A stretch of DNA of 32,193 bases from DATJPD01 sp036394195 (GCA_036394195.1 DASWFO010000306.1:1-32193), one strand, 5' to 3'. Positions 24,307 to 32,177 are shown, counted from the first letter of the stretch. Numbers and translations are program-made. Notes: generated by a model from the letters alone, not told the origin.

Positions 24307-24600
24307 ATGCCGCCAATACATCAGAAAATCAGACTGCGCCTTGCGTCGACGCTGCGACAGCATACCGCGAAGCTCGAAGCGGATTTTCGGCAGCTTCGCT
24401 CCCATCTTCTCACGGCGCTGAATCTCCTCATCGCGCTCGAGGCGCGGCTGCCGGGCACGCCGACGTCCGACCTGCGCTGCGAATGTCAGCGGCTCCTGGG
24501 CGGGCTCGAATACGTGAAAGAGAAGCCGGACCCGGCAGAGATCAATCGGCTCGCCGCCGAAGTGTGCGGATTCAGCGAGGCGCTTGCGGCGCTCGGGTAG
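24307..24600 (+). CDS. Hypothetical helical protein
   Basis: A 97-residue predicted cytosolic protein, mostly amphipathic helix: RLASTLRQHTAKLEADFRQL, then a Leu-rich segment SHLLTALNLLIALEARL, and a C-terminal helix INRLAAEVCGFSEALAAL. Two cysteines are close together in RCECQR. Codon use favours this strand over the overlapping minus-strand frame at 24283-24621. Family and function are unknown. It is convergent with the response regulator gene 59 bases away. Confidence 0.5.
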   Translation: MPPIHQKIRLRLASTLRQHTAKLEADFRQLRSHLLTALNLLIALEARLPGTPTSDLRCECQRLLGGLEYVKEKPDPAEINRLAAEVCGFSEALAALG

Positions 24601-24621
24601 CCGTCGACCGATCGGTGACAC

Positions 24622-24647
24622 CGCCGCGTTGGCGACCCGACGCGGCG
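24622..24647. terminator. Candidate bidirectional hairpin between convergent genes
   Basis: CGCCGCGT (24622-24629) and ACGCGGCG (24640-24647) form a perfect 8-bp stem with a ten-base loop in the 59-base gap between two convergent genes. It could stop transcription from both sides, but neither strand shows a U-tract immediately after it. Confidence 0.4.
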
Positions 24648-24659
24648 CGCGATCCTATC

Positions 24660-25346
24660 CTATATGTTTTCGATCCAGCCGCGCGCGGCGCCATAGCGCA
24701 CGATATCGGCACGGGTGCGTAGGCTTAGCTTTTTCATGGCCCGCATTTTATAGGTCTGAATGGTCTTGATGCTGAGGTTGAGCTCCGCGGCCATCTCCTT
24801 GTTCCCGAACCCCTGCGCGACGAGCCTCAGAACCGCCACTTCGCGGTTGCTGAGCGCCGCCGCCGCGGGGGAATCACCCGCGGTCCTGCGAAAAAGCACG
24901 GTGCTCGCGATCGTCGGATCGATATAGCCGCGTCCCGACATGACGGTGCGGATCGCCCGGACCAGTTCAGCGGGCGCCGAGCGCTTGAGCACGTAGCCCT
25001 CGGCGCCCAGCTGCAGGAGATCCCTCAAAGCGTCGCTGTCCCGCCGGTTCGTGAGCACCAGGATTCTCGTACCTGGGCTATGCTGGTGGACGTCGCGGGT
25101 GAGATCCGAGACCCTTAACTGCGGCATCGGGACATCGATCAGCGCGATATCCGGCGTGCTCGTTTTGATGATGTCGAGGATTGCTCGGCCGTCGGACGCC
25201 TCGCCGACGATTTCCAGATCCGGAACGGCTTCAATCAGCGCCCTCAGGCCAAGGAGAGCCAAGGGATGATCGTCCCCGATGGCGATACGGATGGCGGTTG
25301 CCGGTCCCTCGCGCTTGGCATTCGGTTCCCGTTCCGAAGCGCTCAT
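24660..25346 (-). CDS. NarL/FixJ-type response regulator (orphan)
   Basis: A 228-residue two-domain regulator. The receiver domain spans residues 18-140, with acidic pocket D25/D26, phosphoacceptor D71 in ALIDVPMP, T99 and K121. The LuxR-type helix-turn-helix spans about 163-222 (LSNREVAVLRLVAQGFGNKEMAAELNLSIKTIQTYKMRAMKKL). All activation residues are intact, so it should be phosphorylated, but no histidine kinase is encoded in the window. It is separated by 339 bases from the upstream AcoR/AraC-like gene on the same strand, and is probably an independent transcript. Confidence 0.93.
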   Translation of the reverse strand: MSASEREPNAKREGPATAIRIAIGDDHPLALLGLRALIEAVPDLEIVGEASDGRAILDIIKTSTPDIALIDVPMPQLRVSDLTRDVHQHSPGTRILVLTNRRDSDALRDLLQLGAEGYVLKRSAPAELVRAIRTVMSGRGYIDPTIASTVLFRRTAGDSPAAAALSNREVAVLRLVAQGFGNKEMAAELNLSIKTIQTYKMRAMKKLSLRTRADIVRYGAARGWIENI

Positions 25347-25685
25347 TTCGAAACGCGGCTATTCATGTCGCTCTGTCATATGAAGAGGCCATGTTCCGCG
25401 TTCCAGGGGAGTTTCAGACCAGGGAAAGGTGCGATCAGGCGGCGATGTCGTGCGGGTCTGGAGCGGCACGTTGCGGAGACCTCATGTGGTCGAAAGTTAA
25501 TCTCTGCAGATCGTCGCCCGGCGCTGGCAACCCTTTCGGCAGGCTTGACCGATTTTCCTTACGGATCGACCGGCACATTGCCGACAGGTGACCTCCTTTA
25601 GCGCTGATACAAATGCCAGAGTGACTCGCCGGGGGCTTGGAGGAATCTGGCGCCCCTGGAACGATTTTGCCGTTTTTTACGGCGA
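25347..25685. other. Gene-free stretch between two regulators
   Basis: These 339 bases lie upstream of the response regulator and downstream of the AraC-type gene, so the response regulator promoter should be here; no convincing hexamer pair was found. A small hairpin with arms GCCGT and ACGGC around a T-rich loop lies at about 25669-25683, just past the AraC-type stop. Rightward open frames here are short, lack a ribosome binding site, run into the response regulator gene antisense, and look non-coding. Confidence 0.4.
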
Positions 25686-27029
25686 CTAGCGTCGTCGTCG
25701 AAGGAGGCTCGGTGGTGTGCCCGTGCGGCGCCTAAAATGCCGTGTGAAATGGCTGTGATCCGAAAAGCCTAGCATGAGTGCAATTGCAGAGAGCGATAAG
25801 CTGGTATGGGTCACTAGTCTTCGGGCCCGCTCAATCCGGCGCTGTACCAGATAAGTGTGGGGCGGCATTCCGAAGGTTTGCCGGAAGGCCCGGGCGAAAT
25901 ACGAGACGGAGAGGCCCGTCAGCGCCGCAAGAGCCGGCAACGGCACGTTCTCGCCCAAATGCGCATCGAGATGATCCCTGACGCGGCGCGCTGCGGCCGG
26001 CGATAATCCGCCGCGGTGCAGTTCAGAGTCAGCCAAGCGGACGTCGGCCCGCCCGCCCGCGCCTGGATCGGGGAGCAAAGGACGCACGGAGGTTCGCGGC
26101 TGTCCCGAAGCCGGCGTGACGATGGCGGACCACACCGCGCCGTCGGAGACGGCTCTCAGCGACACCGAAGCGTCAGCCGATCGTGCTTTTGCAAATAGCC
26201 GAGGGGTGCCGATGAAATGGGACGCGGCCGGAACCCCGCGCGCGAGATCTTCATCCGCAACCTGCAGAATTTCCCGCGCGGCCCGATCAGCGCCGGCGAT
26301 GTGCAGGTCATTGTCCAGGGCGATCAAGAGGACCGGACCGCCACTGTCGCGTGCCAGGCGGAGAATGCGATGGCCACGGAAGCGCTCTCGAAAGAGCCGG
26401 CGTTCGATTCCACGCGCGGCATGGACGACCATCGGAAGGGCGAGCGCATGCGCCGCATCCGCTAGCTCGGGGTTCATGCTGGAGACGTCGAGGATCGCGG
26501 CCAGACCGCCATCCGGCGCGAAGATCGGTGCCCCGCAGCAGCTGAGATTGATATGACGCCCGCGAAAGTGCTGGTCGCGATGGACGGTCAACGGACGCAA
26601 TTCGCTAATGCAGGTTCCGATGCCGTTGGTCCCTTCGACCCGCTCCGACCAAATCGCGCCGCGCCACAGGCCCCAATATCTGAATTGAGCGGCCTCCGCG
26701 TCGTTTCCGCGATGCTCGACCGCAACCCCGTCCGCGTCGGTCAGGAGAACCACGTAGTCGATATCGCGAACGAACGAATACAGCTGGTCAAGCGCCGGGC
26801 CGGCGAGCTCGATGAGGTTCGCCAGCGGCTCACGAAAATTCTTCAGCTCGCCTTCGGTGAGCACAGTCGGCGCATCGTCCTTTTCAAGGTCGATGCGATG
26901 ATGTTCGAGACTTCGGCGCCACGACGCCGCGATGCCCGGCGCCATCGAGGGCCTGGTCCGAGCGTCAGTCAGCGCCCGGACGTCGTCGATATGCCGGGCA
27001 ATGTCGAGTCTGTTCAAATTACGACGCAT
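25686..27029 (-). CDS. AcoR-like GAF sensor fused to an AraC-type DNA-binding domain
   Basis: 447 residues from ATG 27029 (AGGA just upstream); a GTG at 27077 would add 16. Residues 30-205 match the N-terminal sensor of AcoR-class regulators: IAASWRRSLEHHRI, then EGTNGIGTC, HRDQHF and the SCCGAPIFAPDGGLAAILDVSS block. A PAS-like linker covers about 228-310 (LLIALDNDLHIAGADRAAREIL). Instead of the AAA+ sigma-54 and Fis domains of AcoR, the C-terminus (345-445) is an AraC/XylS two-helix-turn-helix domain (VPLPALAALTGLSVSYFARAF; LSAIALMLGFSDHSHFTRHF). It is presumably a ligand- or redox-sensing activator using sigma-70; the ligand is unknown. Confidence 0.9.
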   Translation of the reverse strand: MRRNLNRLDIARHIDDVRALTDARTRPSMAPGIAASWRRSLEHHRIDLEKDDAPTVLTEGELKNFREPLANLIELAGPALDQLYSFVRDIDYVVLLTDADGVAVEHRGNDAEAAQFRYWGLWRGAIWSERVEGTNGIGTCISELRPLTVHRDQHFRGRHINLSCCGAPIFAPDGGLAAILDVSSMNPELADAAHALALPMVVHAARGIERRLFRERFRGHRILRLARDSGGPVLLIALDNDLHIAGADRAAREILQVADEDLARGVPAASHFIGTPRLFAKARSADASVSLRAVSDGAVWSAIVTPASGQPRTSVRPLLPDPGAGGRADVRLADSELHRGGLSPAAARRVRDHLDAHLGENVPLPALAALTGLSVSYFARAFRQTFGMPPHTYLVQRRIERARRLVTHTSLSLSAIALMLGFSDHSHFTRHFRRRTGTPPSLLRRRR

Positions 27030-27063
27030 AACGTCCTGGGACGGGCCTGATCGGGTCGCGATG

Positions 27064-27087
27064 TGTGGAATACCCACATAAATAATA
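27064..27087 (-). promoter_or_regulatory. Putative promoter and operator of the AcoR/AraC-like gene
   Basis: On the minus strand TATTAT (27087-27082) is a good -10 box; no clear -35 precedes it, as often seen with activator-dependent promoters. A dyad TGTGG-N5-CCACA (27064-27078) would overlap the transcription start, about 35-50 bases before ATG 27029. This suggests autoregulation, but the arms are short. Confidence 0.35.
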
Positions 27088-27551
27088 GATAAGCGGGAAA
27101 GTAATTCGTTCGACGGGTATGCGGCCTCTAAAGAAAATTTAATCCGTGACGATTTAGTCCATCGAACGCCCGTCCGGGGAAGTTTTGATGCGTAGAGATC
27201 TCCAATAAGGAAATCCCGTGGCGCTTCCGTTGAAGCGTTGTGGAATGAGAACGACTCTCAACGAGTATTGCCGTCCACGACACCTGTTAAACGGCAATGC
27301 AGCTTCAGGCCGTCTTTCGGCGCGAGTGGTCAGGTCGCTGCAGCGGCCTGCTGTCTACTTCGGACCGACCTGTCGAGCGCCGGTATTGTCGTCCAACGCG
27401 TGTCAGAAAAACGCGAAATTTCATTTTCGGTTAACTCCGCGCGTTCAGCGTAGTCCCAAGATCAAACCGAGCGGGGAAGGCACTCAATGATCGGGACTCT
27501 CGCCGGCCGACGTCGGTCGGCACAAGTTCTCCTGACTGAACGATCGTCGCA
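27088..27551. other. AT-richer divergent intergenic region
   Basis: A stretch of 464 bases between the divergent AcoR/AraC-like and PAS genes, clearly AT-richer than its surroundings at 27078-27215. A rightward frame at 27218-27490 (90 residues) is rich in Arg, Pro and Cys without domain character and has no ribosome binding site, so it is not called. The promoter of the PAS gene should be here. A pair GTTCGA and TCGAAC at about 27110-27160 is a weak inverted repeat. Nothing else is recognised. Confidence 0.4.
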
Positions 27552-28109
27552 ATGATCGGCGCGCGCATATCGGACGAAGCGTCTCGCGTGTTGGCTCAGG
27601 CGAAGAATCCGGTGGTCGCGGCGTGTTACGAGCATTGGCTTCAAAAACGTGCGCAGTCGGGTTGGAGCCTGCCTGGCCGGCAGCATCTCGATCTCATCGA
27701 GATGAAGGGCGTTCTGCCGCACCTCGTCTTGATCGATGTCGTGCGTCACGGTGTCTATCATCGCTTTCGCACCCGGTTCAGCGGGACATACGTCACGGAC
27801 ATTCTCGGCCGCGATGTCGCAGGCCTGTATATCGAGCACAGCGGGTATCCCCATGCGTTCGATGAGCTCTATCGCCGCTTCTCGACCGTGGTGGATGAAA
27901 AGGCACTCGTCTACGGGGTCTCTCCCTCACCCGCGCGGCACCTCGATTTTCTGGAATATGAGCACCTCACGCTGCCGCTCGCAGCCGACGGGCAAACCGT
28001 GGACATGCTGTTCGGAGTTAGCTGCGCGTTGCCGTATTCGAAAGTGCCAGCGAGGCACGAATACGGTGTGGCGCCCCTGATCGAACAACCAGGCACGGGA
28101 CGCCCTTAG
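27552..28109 (+). CDS. PAS_5-type single-PAS-domain protein
   Basis: A 185-residue protein consisting essentially of one PAS-like domain of the alphaproteobacterial PAS_5 class. It opens with AACYEHWLQKRAQSGWSLPGRQHLDLIEMKGVLPHLVLIDVV, then YHRFRTRFSGTYVTDILGRDVAGLYIEH and the later YEHLTLPLAADGQTVDMLFGV strand pair. Such proteins carry no output domain; they are assumed to be sensory or to partner with other regulators. No ribosome binding site is evident before ATG 27552. It is divergent from the AcoR/AraC-like sensor and may share its control region. Confidence 0.85.
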   Translation: MIGARISDEASRVLAQAKNPVVAACYEHWLQKRAQSGWSLPGRQHLDLIEMKGVLPHLVLIDVVRHGVYHRFRTRFSGTYVTDILGRDVAGLYIEHSGYPHAFDELYRRFSTVVDEKALVYGVSPSPARHLDFLEYEHLTLPLAADGQTVDMLFGVSCALPYSKVPARHEYGVAPLIEQPGTGRP

Positions 28110-28153
28110 CGTCGCATGTCCCCGGTCGTGAACGCTTGCCGCCGAGCGGCTGG

Positions 28154-28981
28154 TCAGGCGGCCAGGCGCGCCGGTTCGAACGGTGATACGGAGACGCGGC
28201 CGTCCTCGACGACGAGGAAGCTGCTCTCGCCGACCTCGCGCCAATGGTCGCTGACCGCGTCCAGCGGCTCGGACAGCACCAGGGTGCAGCCGCTGCCGGC
28301 GGTGAAGCGGACGTCGCCCTGCTCGATCCACACATCGCTGCCGCTGCCGTAGAACATGGTGGGCGAGGCGCCGTCGCTCGACCAGCGCAGCGCCAGGATG
28401 CGCTGCCCGTCGGCCAGCGCGGCCGCGATGCGGAACGGCTCGTCGATGCTGGCGCGCCGCATGACGGCGAGGACGTCGGCGATGGTGCGCGCGAAGGCGG
28501 CTTGCGCGTCCTTGGCGAAGCCGTTGCCGAGCAGCAGATAGAAGAAGAGTTCGCTGTCGGTGGTGCCCTCGCGGGCGAGGAAATATTCCGGCCGGATCAT
28601 GTGCTCGAGCTCGCGGCGGATCTGGAGGTAACCGCCGATCTTGCCGTTGTGCATGAACAACAGCCGGCCGTAGCGGAAGGGATGGCAGTTGAGGCGCGTC
28701 GTCGCGGTGCCGGTGGAGGCGCGGACATGCGCCAGGAACAGCGGCGAGCGGATCTGCTCGGCGAGGCTGCGCAGGTTGCTGTCGTTCCACGCCGGCATCA
28801 TGTCGCGGAACAGCCCGGGATGCGGCACGTCGGCGTACCAGCCGAGCCCGAACCCGTCGCCGTTGGTCGGCACGATGCTGCGCTGCGCCGACAGGCTCTG
28901 GCGGATGAGTGAGTTCTGCGGCTGAAACAGCAGGGTGTCCATGGACACCGGGACCCCGGAATAGGCCAGCCAACGGCACAT
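28154..28981 (-). CDS. Class II glutamine amidotransferase (YafJ/EgtC-like)
   Basis: A 275-residue N-terminal-nucleophile amidotransferase. After Met removal Cys2 (MCRWLAYSG) is the catalytic residue. TNGDGFGLGWY (about 39-49), AHVRAST (84-90) and HNGKIGG (111-117) are the substrate-site blocks of the YafJ/EgtC group. There is no attached synthetase domain, so glutamine hydrolysis alone, or another gamma-glutamyl substrate as in EgtC, is expected; no egt genes are nearby. It lies 71 bases after the FkbM gene on the same strand, convergent with the PAS gene. Confidence 0.9.
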   Translation of the reverse strand: MCRWLAYSGVPVSMDTLLFQPQNSLIRQSLSAQRSIVPTNGDGFGLGWYADVPHPGLFRDMMPAWNDSNLRSLAEQIRSPLFLAHVRASTGTATTRLNCHPFRYGRLLFMHNGKIGGYLQIRRELEHMIRPEYFLAREGTTDSELFFYLLLGNGFAKDAQAAFARTIADVLAVMRRASIDEPFRIAAALADGQRILALRWSSDGASPTMFYGSGSDVWIEQGDVRFTAGSGCTLVLSEPLDAVSDHWREVGESSFLVVEDGRVSVSPFEPARLAA

Positions 28982-29052
28982 CGCACACCCCCGCTTCTGC
29001 GTCCGCCCCTGAAAGTATAGGGCGAAGGTTGACGATCGGTAACCGCGATCGC

Positions 29053-29910
29053 TTAAGCGCGGCTGAACAGAACGTTGGCGGACAGCTGCGCGCTTTGAGC
29101 GAGGCCGGCGGCCGCGAGACCGCCGGCGGCACAGCGCGCATGGATGGCGCGCGTGCGCTCGCTGTCCGGCGCAGTCTCGATTTCGATCAGGAGCGAGCGC
29201 AGGCGCGGATCGGCCAGCGTCTGCCGGGCGCCCTCAAGGATCTTGTCTTCGATGCTGTCGACGTCGAGCTTGAGGTGTGTCGGAAAGGGCGGATTGAATC
29301 GCGCGATGAAGTCGTCGATCGCGTAGGCCGTCACGGCCTGGCGAAACTTGACGTCGATGGGCCTGCCGATCATGTCGACATCCGTCCCCACCGCATGCAT
29401 GGACGAGCCGGCGTCGCTACGCGCCATGTTCATCTGGGTGAGACGCGTGAGGCTGTCGAAGGCCAGGCAATAGGCGGCGACACGGTCGTCCATCCGGTTG
29501 ATCTCGATGTTGCGGGCCAGGGCCGCGAAGCTCGCGGCACCCGGCTCGAAGGCGAGGGTCCGCACTCCGGGTGCCAGCCCGGCATACAACGAGAACTGTC
29601 CGACATTGGCGCCGATGTCCCAGAACACCGCGCCGGGTCGGAAGCTGCGGATCCAGGTCAGGGTCTCGGGTTCGCGAATATGGAATTCACGGATGAAATG
29701 CAGGCTCTGGCGCGTCGGACAGTGGAACTCGAGCGCGCCCAGATCTGTCGGCACCGTGAAGGCGGGCTCGAGCAGCTCGGCGGCCAAGGCCTGCGCGCTT
29801 TGCCGGCGCCACGGCTTCAGCGGCAACGTCATGGCGCGGGCTGTCGCTGCAATGGCACGCGCGAACGTCGCACTCAAATCTGGATCCCCGCTGCGGTAGT
29901 TCTGCCCCAA
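29053..29910 (-). CDS. FkbM family SAM-dependent methyltransferase
   Basis: About 285 residues. The SAM loop is DIGANVGQFSLYAG (residues 98-111), followed by LAFEPGAASFAALARNIEIN and the family-specific KLDVDSIEDKILEGA. FkbM proteins O-methylate hydroxyls of sugars or polyketides; here a surface glycan is the likeliest acceptor. The first start available after the in-frame TAA is a TTG at 29910, so the exact start is uncertain; ATG at residue 27 (MTLPLKPW) is an alternative. It lies between an MFS transporter (59 bases upstream) and the glutamine amidotransferase on the same strand. Confidence 0.88.
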   Translation of the reverse strand: MGQNYRSGDPDLSATFARAIAATARAMTLPLKPWRRQSAQALAAELLEPAFTVPTDLGALEFHCPTRQSLHFIREFHIREPETLTWIRSFRPGAVFWDIGANVGQFSLYAGLAPGVRTLAFEPGAASFAALARNIEINRMDDRVAAYCLAFDSLTRLTQMNMARSDAGSSMHAVGTDVDMIGRPIDVKFRQAVTAYAIDDFIARFNPPFPTHLKLDVDSIEDKILEGARQTLADPRLRSLLIEIETAPDSERTRAIHARCAAGGLAAAGLAQSAQLSANVLFSRA

Positions 29911-29969
29911 GGGCGGATTTGCGCCCTGGAGGGGAAGTTAGCCCATCTCCGCGCCCGACCGGGAGGTTT

Positions 29970-31205
29970 TTAGTCGGCGGCGGCCGTCGCGGTGCGCGCG
30001 GCGATGTGGTGGCGGACCTGCATCACCGTCGGGACCGCCAGCGCCAGGCTCGCCGCGACGGCGACGAACACCAGCTGGGGCTGCCCGTGGTCGAGGAAGG
30101 CGCCGAACAGCAAGGGTGCGGTGCAGGAGCCGAAATCGAACCCCGAATAGACGAAGCCGAACACGCTGCCGGTCCCGGCCCCGGCGGCCGCCTGGCGGAT
30201 CAGCACGTCGCGCGACGGCTGGGTGATGCCGTAGCCGATGCCGGCGAGGGCCAGCAGCGGCAGGACGATCCAGCCCGAACCGGCCAGCAAGCTGACCGCC
30301 AGCATCATGAGGCTGTCGCCGCCGGTCCCGGCCATCGCCACACGATGATGCTGGCGCGTCCGGTCGGCGAGGAAGCCGCCGCCGAACGTACCGGCCGCAT
30401 AGCCGGCGAGATAGGCGGTGAGGGCCGAGGTGGCGAGTGCTAGCGAGAGATCGTAGCCGGTGTGCAAGGCGGTGATGCCGAACGCCTGGATGCCCTGGCT
30501 CGAGAACGACATCAGGGCGAAGAAGGCAAAACCCATCATGATGACCGGCGAGGTGAAGACGCGCAGATAGCCGCCGGCCGCGGCGGCTTGTGGCCGGCCC
30601 GCAGTGGCGCGCTTGCCGCCGCAGGCGATGAGGCCGCGGTTGGCATAGAGCAGCGCCGTCCAGGCGGCGCCGCCGAGGCCGCACACGATGAGCGCCAGGC
30701 GCCAGCCGCCATGCGCGGCGATCACCGTCACCAGGACTGGGGCTGCCGCGTAGCCGAGCGCGCCCAGGACGCCGTGCATGGCATAGGCGCGGCCGTGGCG
30801 TCGCTCGCTGATGCGAAGGTTGATGATCGACAGATCGGCCGGATGGAACACGCTGTTGCCAAGACCGCTCAGCAGCGCCAGCGGCAGCAGCATCCAGTAC
30901 GACGGCGCGAACCCGTCGAGCACGATGCCCACCGAGAGCGCCGCCGTGCCGAGCAGAAGCAGCGTATGCGCGCCGTAGCGGTCGACCAGGATCCCGGCGA
31001 AGGTCTGGCCGGCACCCGAGGCGACGTAGAACACGGTCATGACGAGGCCGAGCTGGGTGAAGCTGACGCCGAACTCGTCGTGCAGGATTGGAAACAGCGG
31101 CGGCAGCACCAGCTGCATCACGTGGCTCCAAAAATGCGCGCCGGCGACCAACGCAGTGATGCGGCCGTCGCGGCGGACGTCGTTTTCGGAGCCGGCAATC
31201 GACAC
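29970..31205 (-). CDS. Major facilitator superfamily transporter (Fsr-like)
   Basis: A 411-residue inner-membrane transporter with about twelve hydrophobic segments in two six-helix halves, separated by a basic, Ala-rich cytoplasmic loop near residues 195-215 (GGKRATAGRPQAAAAGG). VDRYGAH after helix 2 and FLADRTRQHHR in the second half are the MFS loop motifs. The opening ALVAGAHFWSHVMQLVLPPLFPIL and the FHPADLS segment resemble fosmidomycin-resistance-type exporters. The substrate is unknown. GTG 31205 is supported by GGGGAGG seven bases upstream. It is probably the first gene of a leftward unit with the FkbM methyltransferase. Confidence 0.92.
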   Translation of the reverse strand: MSIAGSENDVRRDGRITALVAGAHFWSHVMQLVLPPLFPILHDEFGVSFTQLGLVMTVFYVASGAGQTFAGILVDRYGAHTLLLLGTAALSVGIVLDGFAPSYWMLLPLALLSGLGNSVFHPADLSIINLRISERRHGRAYAMHGVLGALGYAAAPVLVTVIAAHGGWRLALIVCGLGGAAWTALLYANRGLIACGGKRATAGRPQAAAAGGYLRVFTSPVIMMGFAFFALMSFSSQGIQAFGITALHTGYDLSLALATSALTAYLAGYAAGTFGGGFLADRTRQHHRVAMAGTGGDSLMMLAVSLLAGSGWIVLPLLALAGIGYGITQPSRDVLIRQAAAGAGTGSVFGFVYSGFDFGSCTAPLLFGAFLDHGQPQLVFVAVAASLALAVPTVMQVRHHIAARTATAAAD

Positions 31206-31367
31206 GGGCGAACCTCCCCAACCGGCGGCCAGTTTAGCCGCAGCCCGGTGCCGCTGTTAAGGAATGCCCACACGGCACCCATGTTGGCGCTCCCACGGGC
31301 AAGTCGCCGGCGGGCGCCGGTTGCGCACCCCTGTGGCGTATGGCATTTTGCGCCGCGTTTCCCGGAT

Positions 31368-31442
31368 GCCGCCGTAGCTCAGTGGTAGAGCACGTCCTTG
31401 GTAAGGACGGGGTCGAGTGTTCAATTCACTTCGGCGGCACCA
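31368..31442 (+). tRNA. tRNA-Thr (anticodon GGT)
   Basis: A complete 75-base cloverleaf with encoded CCA. The acceptor stem GCCGCCG pairs with CGGCGGC, the D-arm is GCTC/GAGC, and the anticodon stem CGTCC/GGACG holds the loop TTGGTAA (anticodon GGT). The T-stem GAGTG/CACTT encloses TTCAATT; the discriminator is A. The segment after it has a different base composition and phased repeats, so this gene may be the attachment site of an integrated element. Confidence 0.96.
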
Positions 31443-31480
31443 TTTTCCTCATTAAATCAGAGCCACTTAGGTCGGCACGA

Positions 31481-31520
31481 TGTTGCACAAAGGTGCGAAC
31501 AGGTGCAGAACGGTGCCAAC
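31481..31520 (+). repeat. Four tandem 10-bp repeats downstream of tRNA-Thr
   Basis: Four abutting ten-base units: TGTTGCACAA, AGGTGCGAAC, AGGTGCAGAA, CGGTGCCAAC (shared core G-K-TGC-N-N-A-A). The period of one helical turn places every core on the same face of DNA. The same family recurs at 32148-32177. Such phased repeats near a tRNA resemble arm-type sites of tyrosine integrases. Confidence 0.65.
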
Positions 31521-31524
31521 GTGC

Positions 31525-31556
31525 TGGGGTTAAACTGGGGTAAAATGGGGTTAAGC
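31525..31556 (+). repeat. Three tandem 10-11-bp TGGGGTTAAA repeats
   Basis: TGGGGTTAAAC (31525-31535), TGGGGTAAAA (31536-31545) and TGGGGTTAAGC (31546-31556) follow directly on the previous array with nearly the same period. This is a second motif, so possibly a site for a second protein. The tract is non-coding on any convincing frame. Confidence 0.65.
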
Positions 31557-31699
31557 GTTCTACCGGTGTTCCACTTCTAAAGCGGAGCAAGGAACAACCG
31601 ACTAATCGAACGAGCGGCGGGTCCTGCCGGAGCCGGGAGCCATGCGTACCTGTGAGTCTCTGCGCATAGGCGCCGCCCCGCCAAACTCGGGAGGAGCAC

Positions 31700-32119
31700 A
31701 TGAACAGCAACAATCTCGAAACGGCGACAATCAAATCGGATGGATACGAGCGCGAGGGGCGAGACGGCGAAGCGGTCGCAATGTACGTCGTGGAAACGGT
31801 CAGCGACCGTTTCTGGTTTGAGGTTTATTACGACTACGCAGATAACGGTAACGACTTTAGAGTCACTGTTCGAAATTTTGGCCTCCTTAGCAAGCATCTC
31901 GGAGGCGCTACAAACCCAATAGCGCGGCGGAAGTTCAGTGTCGCGGAAGCGAAGACAGCTAAAGCTCGCCTAAACGCTTTGTTCCTTGGTCCTCATGATA
32001 ACCCGGACCTTCCGTTGCTTCCATTTCGCATCGGAAAGGGCAGATGCCTGAGCGTTGAATTACCGGACGGCTGGATCGTCGTCCATGAGCCACAGTCTTC
32101 TCCTGAGCGGCGGAGTTAA
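31700..32119 (+). CDS. Hypothetical protein in a probable integrated element
   Basis: A 139-residue protein with a good ribosome binding site (GGAGG at 31690-31694, five bases before ATG). The sequence is mostly beta-like, with short charged strands (MYVVETVSDRFWFEVYYDYADNG, then FRVTVRNFG) and a C-terminal LSVELPDGWIVVHEP. No family was recognised. Its codons are clearly AT-richer than those of all other genes here, suggesting transfer. It lies between two arrays of the same 10-bp repeat and downstream of a tRNA gene, so it is probably cargo, or an early or regulatory gene, of an island continuing past the right edge. Confidence 0.65.
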   Translation: MNSNNLETATIKSDGYEREGRDGEAVAMYVVETVSDRFWFEVYYDYADNGNDFRVTVRNFGLLSKHLGGATNPIARRKFSVAEAKTAKARLNALFLGPHDNPDLPLLPFRIGKGRCLSVELPDGWIVVHEPQSSPERRS

Positions 32120-32147
32120 ACCGATCCCTCCCTCAAGTGAGGCCGTT

Positions 32148-32177
32148 TGTTGCACACTGTTGCAGAATGTTTCATCC
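32148..32177 (+). repeat. Three tandem 10-bp repeats at right end
   Basis: TGTTGCACAC, TGTTGCAGAA and TGTTTCATCC abut with an exact ten-base period. The first differs by one base from the unit at 31481-31490. The array lies 28 bases after the hypothetical gene's stop, so the gene is bracketed by copies in the same orientation about 630 bases apart. Confidence 0.65.

Noticed and set aside
24283..24621. A 112-residue leftward frame opposite the 97-residue gene
   Set aside because: The rightward frame has the better third-position GC bias and a regular helical pattern; this one is Arg-rich.
25181..25601. Overlapping rightward frames upstream of the response regulator
   Set aside because: They overlap the response regulator antisense, lack a start signal, and read as random basic sequence.
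25669..25683. Hairpin GCCGT-loop-ACGGC as terminator of the AcoR/AraC-like gene
   Set aside because: On the transcribed strand it is followed by A residues, not T, and the stem is only five pairs.
27218..27490. A 90-residue rightward frame in the AT-rich gap
   Set aside because: No ribosome binding site, Arg/Cys/Pro-rich composition, no family resemblance, and no third-position GC bias like its neighbours.
27927..29141. A 404-residue leftward frame over the glutamine amidotransferase
   Set aside because: An alternate frame of a gene with an intact Cys2 nucleophile and substrate motifs; the frame itself is Arg-rich without a domain.
29938..31221. A 427-residue leftward frame nearly coextensive with the transporter
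   Set aside because: It is the same strand in another phase, Arg/Pro/Ala-rich and without hydrophobic helices. The MFS frame has a ribosome binding site and transporter motifs.
31481..31556. A CRISPR array reading of the short repeats
   Set aside because: The units are only 10-11 bp and abut without spacers, and no cas genes are present.
31577..31897. A 106-residue leftward frame in the probable island
   Set aside because: It overlaps the rightward gene, which has a strong ribosome binding site; no start signal was seen for this frame.
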